Of a stretch of 35,709 bases of DNA, positions 22,985-31,046 are shown one piece after another (within the stretch, counting starts at the first letter, position 1; every line of letters starts with the position of its first letter). The DNA comes from an uncultured Prevotellaceae bacterium. GTDB taxonomy: Bacteria; Bacteroidota; Bacteroidia; Bacteroidales; Bacteroidaceae. The stretch covers positions 1 to 35,709 of the forward strand of contig CACXYH010000020.1 in NCBI GenBank assembly GCA_902771785.1. The letters are read 5' to 3'. Both the position numbers and the translations under genes were made by a program. Under the pieces are notes generated by a model. It was not told the origin of the DNA. It saw nothing but the letters and a program-made list of their open reading frames with translations, and made no database searches.

Positions 22985-24415
22985 ATGGCAAAACCATTAG
23001 TTGAAACAAAAGCAAGGGTGGGTGTGTTCTCCATCGCATTAGGAGCCTACCTGCCACAGTTCCCCCAACTCGTTCCTGAATTTGAAGCTCAGTATGCTGC
23101 CTTCAAGAAAACCCTGCCCGACACCATTGAGATCATCGATGGTGGCATGGTGACCACCAAGGAGCAGTCAATGCAGGCCGGCGACAAGTTCCGCGCTGCC
23201 GACGTTGACCTCGTTATCCTCCAGATGCTGACCTATTGCACCAGCTACAACATGCTGCCTGCCGTGCGCGACCTTGACGTGCCCGTGGTGATTGTAAACG
23301 TGCAGAAGAAGCTGGCTCCCGACTATGCCAAGACCGACATACCTATCTGGCTGGGCGAGCTTTATGCCTGCGGTGCCATCGGCGAGATGGTGGCCGACCT
23401 GAACCGTGCCGGAAAGCGTTCGGCGGTGATTACGGGCGTTGTCGAGGGTGGCGATCCCGAAGTGCAGCATGAAATCGAAGACTGGTGCCGTGCTGCACAG
23501 GTACGCCGTCGTTTCCGCGACACGAACATTGCACAGATTGGACGTCCCTACCCCGGTATGATGGACCTCTACATCGACGAGACCAACCTGTACCACCGCA
23601 TGTTCGTCTACACCAAGCAGTTCGACTGGGAACAGATGTGGGCTATTGCCGACAACATCACCGATGAGGATGCCATCCGCGCCAAGGCTCAGGACATTCT
23701 CGACACCTTCGAAATTGAAGGCGGCGGTACCATCGAGAAAGTTTGGGACATGGCTAAGTATGTAGTAGCCTTCGAGCAGTGGGTGAAGGACGAGCAGCTG
23801 GGCATGATTGCCTCGCACTATGCTGGTTTTGCACAGGGCGTGGCAGGCAAGCTCGACTCGATGCTCATCCCCGCTTTCTCCATGCTCATCAAGCAGCACA
23901 CCGCCTGCGCTGTGGAAGGCGATATGAAGGTGGCCATGGCCATGTCTATCCTGAAGACCATTTCCGGAACTGGCACGTTGGCTGAGATGTACTCGATTGA
24001 CTTCCCGAAGGACATCTGCATCATCGGCCACTCTGGTTCTGGCGACTTCGACATCTCACAGGCCCACAAGCCCACGATGAAGATTGTGCCCGTGTTCCAC
24101 GGCAAGACTGGCGGCGGCTATCTGACGCAGTTCTATCCTCCCACAGGTCCTGTGACCTATCTGGCTATTACGCAGGACAAGAACGGTGTGTTCAAGTTCG
24201 TGGCTGCCGAGGGTGTCAACGAAGAAGGCCCCATCTTCATGTTCGGCGACACCAACATGCGCACGAAGTTCTCGTTGCCTTGCCGCGAGTTCGTCAACAA
24301 GTGGAGCGAGGCCGGTCCTACTCACCACATGGCAGCTGCCGTAGGTCATCACATCGACACCATCCTGAAGGTGGCCAAGATTCTGAACATCGAGTGCGAT
24401 GTTGTGTGCAGATAA
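22985..24415 (+). CDS. L-fucose/L-arabinose isomerase family protein
   Basis: The 476-aa product belongs to the AraA/FucI fold family of Mn-dependent aldose-ketose isomerases, not to the TIM-barrel L-rhamnose isomerases. Comparison by eye with E. coli AraA suggests that all four metal ligands are kept: E311 in AVEGDMK, E334 in LAEMYS, H349 in IIGHSG and H447/H448 in GPTHHMA. The N-terminal half (RVGVFSIALGAYLPQFP onward) is the Rossmann-like domain. It sits between a rhamnulokinase and a sugar transporter, so it probably performs the sugar isomerisation of this pathway. Whether the substrate is L-rhamnose, L-fucose or another sugar is inference from neighbours. It is shorter than FucI (about 590 aa) and near AraA (500 aa). 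Confidence 0.85.
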   Translation: MAKPLVETKARVGVFSIALGAYLPQFPQLVPEFEAQYAAFKKTLPDTIEIIDGGMVTTKEQSMQAGDKFRAADVDLVILQMLTYCTSYNMLPAVRDLDVPVVIVNVQKKLAPDYAKTDIPIWLGELYACGAIGEMVADLNRAGKRSAVITGVVEGGDPEVQHEIEDWCRAAQVRRRFRDTNIAQIGRPYPGMMDLYIDETNLYHRMFVYTKQFDWEQMWAIADNITDEDAIRAKAQDILDTFEIEGGGTIEKVWDMAKYVVAFEQWVKDEQLGMIASHYAGFAQGVAGKLDSMLIPAFSMLIKQHTACAVEGDMKVAMAMSILKTISGTGTLAEMYSIDFPKDICIIGHSGSGDFDISQAHKPTMKIVPVFHGKTGGGYLTQFYPPTGPVTYLAITQDKNGVFKFVAAEGVNEEGPIFMFGDTNMRTKFSLPCREFVNKWSEAGPTHHMAAAVGHHIDTILKVAKILNIECDVVCR

Positions 24416-24445
24416 CGTAATAACCACATAACGCAAAAATGAATT

Positions 24446-25780
24446 ATGGCAAATAGTGGAAGTCTGAAGAGCACCATCGCGGTGTCTCTCACTAATTATC
24501 TCGATGCCGGCGCCATCGTAGCAGGAGCCAGTGGACTGACGCTGTGGCAGAACTATCTGGGACTGTCGGAGGTACACCTTGGATGGCTCAACTTCATCTC
24601 GGCCAACTGCCTGGGTGCTGCTTTGGGCGCTATCATCGGAGGTTTCCTGGCTGATAAATATGGACGTAAGTTCATCTTCACCTACAATCTGCTGGTCTAC
24701 ATGCTGGGCGTTCTGCTCATCATGCTCAGCGTGAACTTCCCCATGCTGCTCGCCGGCTTCCTCGTCACGGGCATCTCCGTCGGCGTGGGTGTTCCCGCCT
24801 CATGGACGTACATCTCCGAGTCGTCAGAAGTGAACAACCGCGGCCGCAACATCTGCATCTCGCAGATGTCATGGGGCTTCGGACCTATGTGCATCCTGCT
24901 GTTAGGCATGCTTTTCGCTCCTGGCGGCTACCTGTTCGGATGGGTAGAAGCTGTGGCTCATGCCATTGGTGGTGCCGACCTCTCGACTGAAGCCGTCAAT
25001 GCCTTCTCGTCGCGCATCGTGTTCTTGTCGCTTTTCATCGTGGCTTTCATTGCATGGAACCTGCAACGCGGGCTACAGGAAAGCGCAGAGTTCGAGGCTA
25101 CCAAGGCACAGGGACAGAAGAACGGGCTGCTCGACAACATCAAGGTGCTGTTCCAGAACAGCATTGCCGTGAAGACCGTGGCCTTCCTCGCCACTATCTA
25201 CCTGACATGGAACCTCGTTGCCTCGGTCATGGGCTTCTTCCAGCCCCACATTTATGAAACGGCTGGCGGCGTGAGCAACGAGCAGGCCAACTGGATGAAC
25301 TGCATACAGTGGGCCATCATCGTGGGTGTGACATTCATCGTTTCGAAACTCATCGACAAGACACAGCACAAGCTCATCTACGTGTTCGGACTGCTCGTAG
25401 CCATCTCGGCCTGGGTGGTCATCGTAACGGTGGGGGTCAATGGCTCAGCAGGCCTCTGGCTCTTCGCCATCCTGTGGGGTATCCAGGGCGGTAGCTCGCC
25501 TCAGATATTCTATGCTCTTTGGGGCAGCGAGCTGTTCCCTGCCAAGTTCCGCGCCGGTGCTCAGGGCTTGATGTTCTTCATTGTGCGTGGTCTGTCGGCC
25601 GTATGGGGACTCGTCTTCACCTATATCTACGGTGAGAACGGCGAAGGCTTCACTATTGCAGCCTTCTGCATGATTGCCCTGCTGGCCATTTCGCTCATTG
25701 TGGGTATCATCGGTTGTCCGAACACTCGTTGCCGAGCCCTTGACGATATTGTAAAGGAGCGCTACGGCGATAACTATTAA
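24446..25780 (+). CDS. MFS sugar porter
   Basis: The 444-aa membrane protein has about 12 hydrophobic segments and the sugar-porter signatures: GGFLADKYGRKFIF after the second helix, and GSELFPAKFRAGAQG in the C-terminal half, resembling the PxEIFPxxxRGxG motif. It should carry the operon's sugar across the inner membrane, probably with protons. A short alternative ATG at 24440 leads to an immediate stop, so ATG 24446 is used. It lies 30 bases after the isomerase and is followed by a strong terminator, ending the operon. Substrate assignment as L-rhamnose is by context only. Confidence 0.88.
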   Translation: MANSGSLKSTIAVSLTNYLDAGAIVAGASGLTLWQNYLGLSEVHLGWLNFISANCLGAALGAIIGGFLADKYGRKFIFTYNLLVYMLGVLLIMLSVNFPMLLAGFLVTGISVGVGVPASWTYISESSEVNNRGRNICISQMSWGFGPMCILLLGMLFAPGGYLFGWVEAVAHAIGGADLSTEAVNAFSSRIVFLSLFIVAFIAWNLQRGLQESAEFEATKAQGQKNGLLDNIKVLFQNSIAVKTVAFLATIYLTWNLVASVMGFFQPHIYETAGGVSNEQANWMNCIQWAIIVGVTFIVSKLIDKTQHKLIYVFGLLVAISAWVVIVTVGVNGSAGLWLFAILWGIQGGSSPQIFYALWGSELFPAKFRAGAQGLMFFIVRGLSAVWGLVFTYIYGENGEGFTIAAFCMIALLAISLIVGIIGCPNTRCRALDDIVKERYGDNY

Positions 25781-25820
25781 ACCATCCAAAGGCAACGATA
25801 GTTGCTTATTGAAAGAAGAT

Positions 25821-25875
25821 AAGTGCCGCTTTCGCCTGGAGTTCACGTAACTCTTTTCTGGCGAAAGCGGCACTT
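25821..25875 (+). terminator. Long hairpin terminator of the rhamnose-type operon
   Basis: AAGTGCCGCTTTCGCC (25821-25836) pairs perfectly with GGCGAAAGCGGCACTT (25860-25875), a 16-bp stem. The 23-base loop contains a second small hairpin, GAGTT-CACGT-AACTC (25839-25853). TTCTTAA follows. It separates the transporter gene from ompA. Confidence 0.8.
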
Positions 25876-25979
25876 TCTTAAACTGCTTTCACCTTCTATA
25901 TAGGCTGCACATTCGTCATGAAATAGCGGCTATTCGTCACTTTTCGGAAGAAAAATGAAGGACTTTAGAAAAAAAACAG

Positions 25980-25987
25980 TACCTTTG
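25980..25987 (+). promoter_or_regulatory. -7 promoter box of the OmpA-family gene (TACCTTTG)
   Basis: ACAGTACCTTTGCAACG matches TAnnTTTG, 39 bases before the ATG at 26027. The leader is AT-rich. Confidence 0.6.
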
Positions 25988-26026
25988 CAACGATTTATAA
26001 TGACTATTTTATTAAATTAACAAATT

Positions 26027-27127
26027 ATGAAGTACAGAATGATTGTATCACTCGTGGCACTGATGATGACGGCCACGACATTCGCTCAGAAAACAGAGCG
26101 CAATTACGAACTTGCTCCCTATGGCTTTGTAGGCGTGCAAGGCGGTGTGCAGAAGACTTGGTCGAACCCTGGCGTACGCGACTGGAAACCCATGTTCGGA
26201 CTGCAGGGAGGTTACTTCTTCACTGAGGTTTTCGGAGCTCGTCTGCAAGGAACATACTCGAAGTGGGACGTAGACCTCGACAACAACACTACTTACAACA
26301 GCTCTCGCCTGGGCATTGACATGGACCTGCTGTTCAATTTCTCGAACCTTTTCTTCCCCCATCGCAACAACTTCATCAACGTTATTGGTGTTGCTGGTGT
26401 GCCTTTTGAACTGGCTGTTCCTCATACGAAGGTCGACGTGCCTGCTACCTGCGAGAACAGCAAGTACACCAACTGGAAGACGGGATGGAAAGGTGGCGGT
26501 ATCATCCAGCTGAACCTGACCAAGAATTGGGCCATCGACCTGGAGGCAGGTACCAACTACATTGCAAAGCGCTCGAGCGACGCAAACTTCAAGAGCCGCT
26601 GGTGGCCTTATGCCATGGCAGGTATCACCTATAAGTTCGGCCACAAGAAGATTGCCAGCGACGCTCCTGTTGCCATGCCCGAGCCTATTGAGCCGGTTGT
26701 AGAGACCAAAGTAGAACAGGCTCCCGTACCTGCTACTGCTGCCGTTGAGAAGAAGCCTGAGCCCAAGCCTCAGCCCAAACCCGCTGCTCCGAAGATTGCA
26801 GCCAAGACCACACAGAACGTATTCTTCGAGCTGGGCAAGGCCGACATCTCTGCCAACGAGGCTCAGAAGATTAACGAAGTGGCTGAGTGGGCCAAGCAGA
26901 ACAGCGATGCTACCATCACACTTACTGGCTATGCTGATGCCGAGACTGGTAATGCAGAACTGAACAAGAAGCTTTCAGAGCGCCGTGCTGCTGCCGTGAA
27001 GGACGCACTGGTAAAGAATGGTGTAAGCGCAAGCCGTATTACCACCGACGCTAAGGGCGACACCGTTCAGCCGTTCTCTGCCAACGACAAGAACCGCGCC
27101 GTGATCATCATCGGCCAGGGCAAGTAA
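26027..27127 (+). CDS. OmpA-family outer-membrane protein
   Basis: The 366-aa product has a signal peptide (MKYRMIVSLVALMMTATTFAQ, about 1-20), an N-terminal beta-barrel-like domain (about 25-215, alternating aromatic strands such as YGFVGVQGGVQKTW and MAGITYKFGHK), a proline/lysine-rich linker (about 228-262, PEPKPQPKPAAPK) and a C-terminal OmpA domain (about 268-364). The last contains NVFFELGKADIS, the LTGYADAETGN segment with its Asp, and LSERRAAAVKDAL with the Arg that binds peptidoglycan. It probably anchors the outer membrane to the cell wall. It stands alone between two terminators, so its place between the rhamnose operon and rhaD is likely incidental. Confidence 0.92.
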   Translation: MKYRMIVSLVALMMTATTFAQKTERNYELAPYGFVGVQGGVQKTWSNPGVRDWKPMFGLQGGYFFTEVFGARLQGTYSKWDVDLDNNTTYNSSRLGIDMDLLFNFSNLFFPHRNNFINVIGVAGVPFELAVPHTKVDVPATCENSKYTNWKTGWKGGGIIQLNLTKNWAIDLEAGTNYIAKRSSDANFKSRWWPYAMAGITYKFGHKKIASDAPVAMPEPIEPVVETKVEQAPVPATAAVEKKPEPKPQPKPAAPKIAAKTTQNVFFELGKADISANEAQKINEVAEWAKQNSDATITLTGYADAETGNAELNKKLSERRAAAVKDALVKNGVSASRITTDAKGDTVQPFSANDKNRAVIIIGQGK

Positions 27128-27158
27128 ACAAAGAAAGAATATCATAACAACAAACGAA

Positions 27159-27188
27159 AATCCCCGGCGCTTCGCAGCGGCGGGGATT
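27159..27188 (+). terminator. Hairpin terminator after the OmpA-family gene
   Basis: AATCCCCG (27159-27166) pairs with CGGGGATT (27181-27188), with further GC pairing inside around a TTCG tetraloop-like turn. It lies between convergent genes and may serve both. The following T-run is weak. Confidence 0.65.
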
Positions 27189-27259
27189 ATCTTAATCTCA
27201 ACAATAGTAATAAAATTGATTTGTTATTAATCAGTAGTAGTTGTTTTGAGAAACCTTGC

Positions 27260-28093
27260 TTATCGGGGCAGGTTGAATGCACGCGTCATCTCTGCCATCT
27301 GCTCGTCGCTCATTCCTTCCGGCTCGAAGCCCATTGCGCGAGCATTAATATAAATCTTAGCACTCTTCGAGAGCACGTCAATCTGGTCGAAAGCATCCAT
27401 CACGTCTGTTCCCTTGGCAAAGACACCATGCTTTTCCCACATCACTACGTCGTACTCCTCAAGTTCCTTCAGCGTAGCATCGGCCAGTTCGTTTGAACCA
27501 GGCAGCGTGTAGGGCACGATGCCGAGACCAAGCGGGCAGAATGCCTTTGTCTCAGGTATCATCGACCACAAAATCTTTGTCAGAACGTCTTTACCCAAGA
27601 ACTCACGCTTGTGGCTCATGGCTACCAACTCAATGGGATGTGTGTGCACGGTTGCCTTATAGCCCGAACCTATTTCAATTTGGTGGGCGTGTACCGTGAG
27701 GTGACTGGGCAGCTCACTCGTAGGCATCACTGCATTATCGGCAATAATCACATAAGATGCGCAGTCGTCGAGAATACGGATTACACTACCATTGTCCATC
27801 GGCCAGCGTGCCAAATCGCGCATACGCTTACCAGTACCTTTACAATAGAAATAGCAGCCTTTGAGGGCAGGCAATGTCACACCGATCTGCTTCACGTCGC
27901 TAATAGCTGGCATGTGGCGAATCTCATCGTCGACATATTCCGTAATATTCACAGTAATATTACCACCATTGCGCTCAGCCCAACCGTTCTGCCACAGATA
28001 GCCGGCGACCTCTGCTACTTTTTCAATCTCCGCTTTCAATGCGGGGCGGCCTTCCAAAATACTTTTCATGCTAACTTTCAAAAAATTATTCAT
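27260..28093 (-). CDS. rhaD: Rhamnulose-1-phosphate aldolase
   Basis: The 277-aa product is a class II (zinc) aldolase that cleaves L-rhamnulose 1-phosphate to dihydroxyacetone phosphate and L-lactaldehyde. It aligns with E. coli RhaD (274 aa) throughout: WAERNGGN (38-45), PTSELPSH with catalytic E127, zinc ligands H150 and H152 in VHTHP, and H222 in WEKHGVF. This is clearly RhaD rather than the shorter FucA. It lies about 1.5 kb from the kinase-isomerase-transporter operon, on the opposite strand behind the ompA gene, with its own promoter box. A second ATG at 28069 is possible, but the first gives a fit to the E. coli N-terminus. Confidence 0.93.
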   Translation of the reverse strand: MNNFLKVSMKSILEGRPALKAEIEKVAEVAGYLWQNGWAERNGGNITVNITEYVDDEIRHMPAISDVKQIGVTLPALKGCYFYCKGTGKRMRDLARWPMDNGSVIRILDDCASYVIIADNAVMPTSELPSHLTVHAHQIEIGSGYKATVHTHPIELVAMSHKREFLGKDVLTKILWSMIPETKAFCPLGLGIVPYTLPGSNELADATLKELEEYDVVMWEKHGVFAKGTDVMDAFDQIDVLSKSAKIYINARAMGFEPEGMSDEQMAEMTRAFNLPR

Positions 28094-28106
28094 TCTAATT
28101 TGCGTG

Positions 28107-28114
28107 CAAAGGTA
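28107..28114 (-). promoter_or_regulatory. -7 promoter box of rhaD (TACCTTTG)
   Basis: The minus strand reads TATACCTTTGCACG, 13 bases before the rhaD ATG. Confidence 0.6.
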
Positions 28115-28175
28115 TACCTAATTATTGTGAAAACCCTCGAATTTTTGATTTTAGCACTAAGAAAAATGATTTTAC

Positions 28176-28197
28176 AATTGATTTATATCAATCAATT
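28176..28197. promoter_or_regulatory. Candidate operator dyad between rhaD and DUF6621
   Basis: AATTGATT (28176-28183) and AATCAATT (28190-28197) form a perfect 8-bp inverted repeat with a 6-base centre. It lies about 62 bases upstream of the rhaD -7 box and 90 upstream of the DUF6621 -7 box, a position that could suit an upstream activator of either gene. Function is not shown. Confidence 0.35.
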
Positions 28198-28286
28198 CCG
28201 TCGGCTCCACAATAGTCCAAGCAGGCTTCCCTAACCAGTTAAAACAAATTAACACGTATGAATTCTATTTTTACAGCAACATTTCG

Positions 28287-28294
28287 TACCTTTG
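28287..28294 (+). promoter_or_regulatory. -7 promoter box placed five bases before a start codon
   Basis: TACCTTTG is followed by CAGTC and then the ATG at 28300. Transcription from this box would begin at or next to the ATG, giving a leaderless or nearly leaderless mRNA. It is the only clear promoter ahead of the DUF6621-mscS-dehydrogenase-recA run. Confidence 0.6.
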
Positions 28295-28299
28295 CAGTC

Positions 28300-28872
28300 A
28301 TGAGCAAAAATGTGATATTAGTAGATGCCGACTACGTCGACAAAGTGGTATTCGAGCTGACCGTCAACTTCGAAAGAATGATTGGGCGCCGCATTCCCCA
28401 AGCCGACATGGCACGCTGGATAGACTGCATAGCACTCGACGGAGGGTTGCGGCAGGGCGAACATGAGACGCAGGTGGTGTTAATTCACGACAAAGGTATT
28501 GCGTCGCTGAAGAACTTTATCCCCGGCGACTACCAAAAGGAACTCAACGGAATGGCCTTCAAGGACAACCTTGGCGAGTTCGTCTTTGAGCATCACCCCG
28601 TTGAAGAAATAACAACCAAGACCGACTTCTTCATCGATGCACTACAGACCATCTGCCAGCAAACGGAGGTAGAGCGCATCATGGTCATTCCCGATGCCGA
28701 GCATATATATAATAATGTACGCGCAAGTCTGCGCCATTTCAACAACGACAAGCAAATCACCGTCTTCACAATGCAACCCATGGAAGGCGGTCCTTTCCGC
28801 CAAGAGATACTTGGCTATTCGCTGATGGCAGCACTCGGCGTACGCTCTGAAGAGCTGCAGCCTACCTCCTGA
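28300..28872 (+). CDS. DUF6621 family protein
   Basis: The 190-aa product starts MSKNVILVDADYVDKV and resembles a Bacteroidetes protein family of unknown function (recalled as DUF6621). The opening hydrophobic strand with acidic residues (ILVDADYVD) and the later strand RIMVIPDAEHIY recall PIN/NYN-like nuclease folds, but this is only a visual impression. It is soluble, with no signal peptide or membrane segment. An ATG 14 codons upstream exists, but the promoter box would lie inside that reading, so ATG 28300 is preferred. It heads a likely operon with mscS (38-base gap). Confidence 0.75.
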   Translation: MSKNVILVDADYVDKVVFELTVNFERMIGRRIPQADMARWIDCIALDGGLRQGEHETQVVLIHDKGIASLKNFIPGDYQKELNGMAFKDNLGEFVFEHHPVEEITTKTDFFIDALQTICQQTEVERIMVIPDAEHIYNNVRASLRHFNNDKQITVFTMQPMEGGPFRQEILGYSLMAALGVRSEELQPTS

Positions 28873-28910
28873 AAAATAAAAAACAATAAAACAATAACTT
28901 CTAGAAGAAA

Positions 28911-29759
28911 ATGGAAAAATTTTTGTCTACACTGCCCTATGACCAGCTTTGGACCTGGGCTTTAGGGTTCTGCAAGAATCTGATTCTAGCCATCGTCGTC
29001 TACTTCATAGGCCGTTGGCTCATCAAGTGGATTATCAAGCTTATCACCAAGATGATGGAGCGGAGCAAGGTCGACAGTACCCTCTACTCCTTCCTGAGCA
29101 GCATTGCCAATGTAGTGCTCTGGTTCCTGCTTATCATCGTTATCATCTCTATTCTTGGCATAGAAACCTCGTCGTTCATCGCCCTCTTCGCCTCGGCTGG
29201 TGTTGCCATTGGTATGGCTATGAGCGGCACTCTGCAGAACTTCGCCGCCGGTGTCATGATATTGCTGTTCCGCCCCTATAAAGTGGGCGACTTCATCGAA
29301 GCACAAGGCTATGCCGGTGTAGTGAAGGAAATACAAATATTCAATACCATCATCCGCACGGGCGATGCTCAGATTATCATCATCCCAAATGGACTGCTTT
29401 CTAACGGCACGATGAAGAACTCTTCGAAAGAGCTTTACCGCCGCGTCGACCTGGAATTCCAGTTCGAGTACGGAGCCAGCTATACTGAAGTGCAAAATGC
29501 CATTATGAGCATTCTGCAGAGCCACCCGCAGGTCATTCAAGGTCCCGTCAAGGACTCAAACATTGTGGCCGCACCTTGGATTGGTCTTCTGAAGCTGGGC
29601 GACAGCGGTGTAACAGTCGTCACCCGCTCGTGGTGTAAGGGAGAAGACTATTGGAACGTCTACTTCAACCTGAACGAAACCGTCTACCAGATGCTGAAGG
29701 AGCGTGGCTTCATGTTCCCCTTCAACCGTGTCGATGTAAACATTCTGAACAACAAATAA
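28911..29759 (+). CDS. MscS-family mechanosensitive channel
   Basis: The 282-aa inner-membrane protein has three hydrophobic helices, the third being the pore-lining, Gly/Ala-rich SFIALFASAGVAIGMAMSGTLQNFAAG. This is followed by the beta domain with RPYKVGDFIEAQGYAGVV and the PNGLLSNGTMKN segment typical of MscS. It releases solutes on hypo-osmotic shock. Length is close to E. coli MscS (286 aa). The next gene begins 9 bases downstream, so the two are cotranscribed. Confidence 0.93.
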   Translation: MEKFLSTLPYDQLWTWALGFCKNLILAIVVYFIGRWLIKWIIKLITKMMERSKVDSTLYSFLSSIANVVLWFLLIIVIISILGIETSSFIALFASAGVAIGMAMSGTLQNFAAGVMILLFRPYKVGDFIEAQGYAGVVKEIQIFNTIIRTGDAQIIIIPNGLLSNGTMKNSSKELYRRVDLEFQFEYGASYTEVQNAIMSILQSHPQVIQGPVKDSNIVAAPWIGLLKLGDSGVTVVTRSWCKGEDYWNVYFNLNETVYQMLKERGFMFPFNRVDVNILNNK

Positions 29760-29768
29760 AGAACAAAT

Positions 29769-31007
29769 ATGGCAAGAGTACTAATGATTGGCGCCGGAGG
29801 CGTCGCAACGGTAGCGGCATTCAAGATTGCACAGAACGCCGATGTGTTTACCGAGTTTATGATCGCAAGCCGTCGCAAGCAAAAGTGCGACGCTATCGTC
29901 GAGGCCATCCACAAGGCCGGATATAAGCTCGACATCAAGACCGCACAGGTTGATGCCGATGAGGTGGAGCAGCTGAAAACGCTCTTCAACGACTACAAGC
30001 CCGAGCTGGTGATAAACCTGGCTCTACCCTATCAAGACCTTACTATCATGGATGCTTGTCTGGCTTGCGGATGCAGCTATCTCGACACAGCCAACTATGA
30101 GCCAAAAGACGAGGCTCACTTCGAATACTCCTGGCAGTGGGCCTATCGCGAACGTTTCCGTGAGGCAGGTCTGACTGCCATTCTCGGTTGCGGTTTCGAC
30201 CCTGGAGTTACGAGCATATTCACAGCTTACGCTGCCAAGCATCACTTCAAGGAGATACAGTATCTCGACATCGTCGACTGCAATGCCGGCGACCACCACA
30301 AGGCTTTCGCCACAAACTTCAACCCAGAAATCAACATTCGCGAAATAACACAGAAGGGTCTCTACTGGGAAGACGGCAAATGGGTGGAGACAGAACCTCT
30401 CGAAATCCACAAGGACCTGAATTACCCCAACATTGGTCCACGCGACAGCTACCTGCTGCACCACGAGGAAATCGAATCGCTGGTCATCAACTACCCCATC
30501 ATCAAGCGGGCACGTTTCTGGATGACCTTCGGACAGCAGTATCTGAAGCACCTCGAAGTAATTCAGAATATCGGCATGAGCCGTATCGACGAGGTAGAGT
30601 ATGAAGCACCTCTGGCCAACGGCACTGGCACAGCCAAAGTGAAGATTGTGCCCCTGCAGTTCCTCAAGGCCGTGCTACCAAACCCGCAGGATTTGGGCGA
30701 GAATTACGAAGGCGAGACCTCAATAGGCTGCCGCATCCGTGGCATAGGCAACGATGGCAAGGAGCACACCTACTACGTTTACAACAACTGCAAGCATCAG
30801 GATGCCTACAAAGAGACTGGCATGCAGGGCGTCAGCTACACCACAGGTGTGCCAGCCATGATTGGTGCCATGATGTTCTGTAAGGGATTGTGGAAGAAAC
30901 CTGGAGTTTTCAACGTTGAGGAGTTCGACCCAGACCCCTTCATGGAGCAGCTCAACAAGCAGGGACTGCCCTGGCACGAAATTCACGACGGCGACCTGGA
31001 GCTTTAA
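29769..31007 (+). CDS. Carboxynorspermidine synthase-type dehydrogenase (saccharopine dehydrogenase family)
   Basis: The 412-aa product has an N-terminal dinucleotide-binding fold (VLMIGAGGVATVAAFKIAQ) and the conserved DTANYEPKDEA and LGCGFDPGVTS segments of carboxy(nor)spermidine dehydrogenases. These condense aspartate semialdehyde with a diamine and reduce the product, in the alternative polyamine pathway common in Bacteroidetes. True saccharopine dehydrogenase is less likely on these motifs. The decarboxylase partner is not in the window. It lies between mscS and recA in an apparent operon. Confidence 0.85.
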   Translation: MARVLMIGAGGVATVAAFKIAQNADVFTEFMIASRRKQKCDAIVEAIHKAGYKLDIKTAQVDADEVEQLKTLFNDYKPELVINLALPYQDLTIMDACLACGCSYLDTANYEPKDEAHFEYSWQWAYRERFREAGLTAILGCGFDPGVTSIFTAYAAKHHFKEIQYLDIVDCNAGDHHKAFATNFNPEINIREITQKGLYWEDGKWVETEPLEIHKDLNYPNIGPRDSYLLHHEEIESLVINYPIIKRARFWMTFGQQYLKHLEVIQNIGMSRIDEVEYEAPLANGTGTAKVKIVPLQFLKAVLPNPQDLGENYEGETSIGCRIRGIGNDGKEHTYYVYNNCKHQDAYKETGMQGVSYTTGVPAMIGAMMFCKGLWKKPGVFNVEEFDPDPFMEQLNKQGLPWHEIHDGDLEL

Positions 31008-31046
31008 TCTACACACAAAACAATAAAAACCTTTAAGAAATTTACT

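Noticed and set aside
22985-24415. Naming the isomerase fucI, araA or rhaA
   Set aside because: Family membership is clear but the substrate is not, and the neighbours point to rhamnulose while the fold points to fucose/arabinose isomerases, so no symbol is given.
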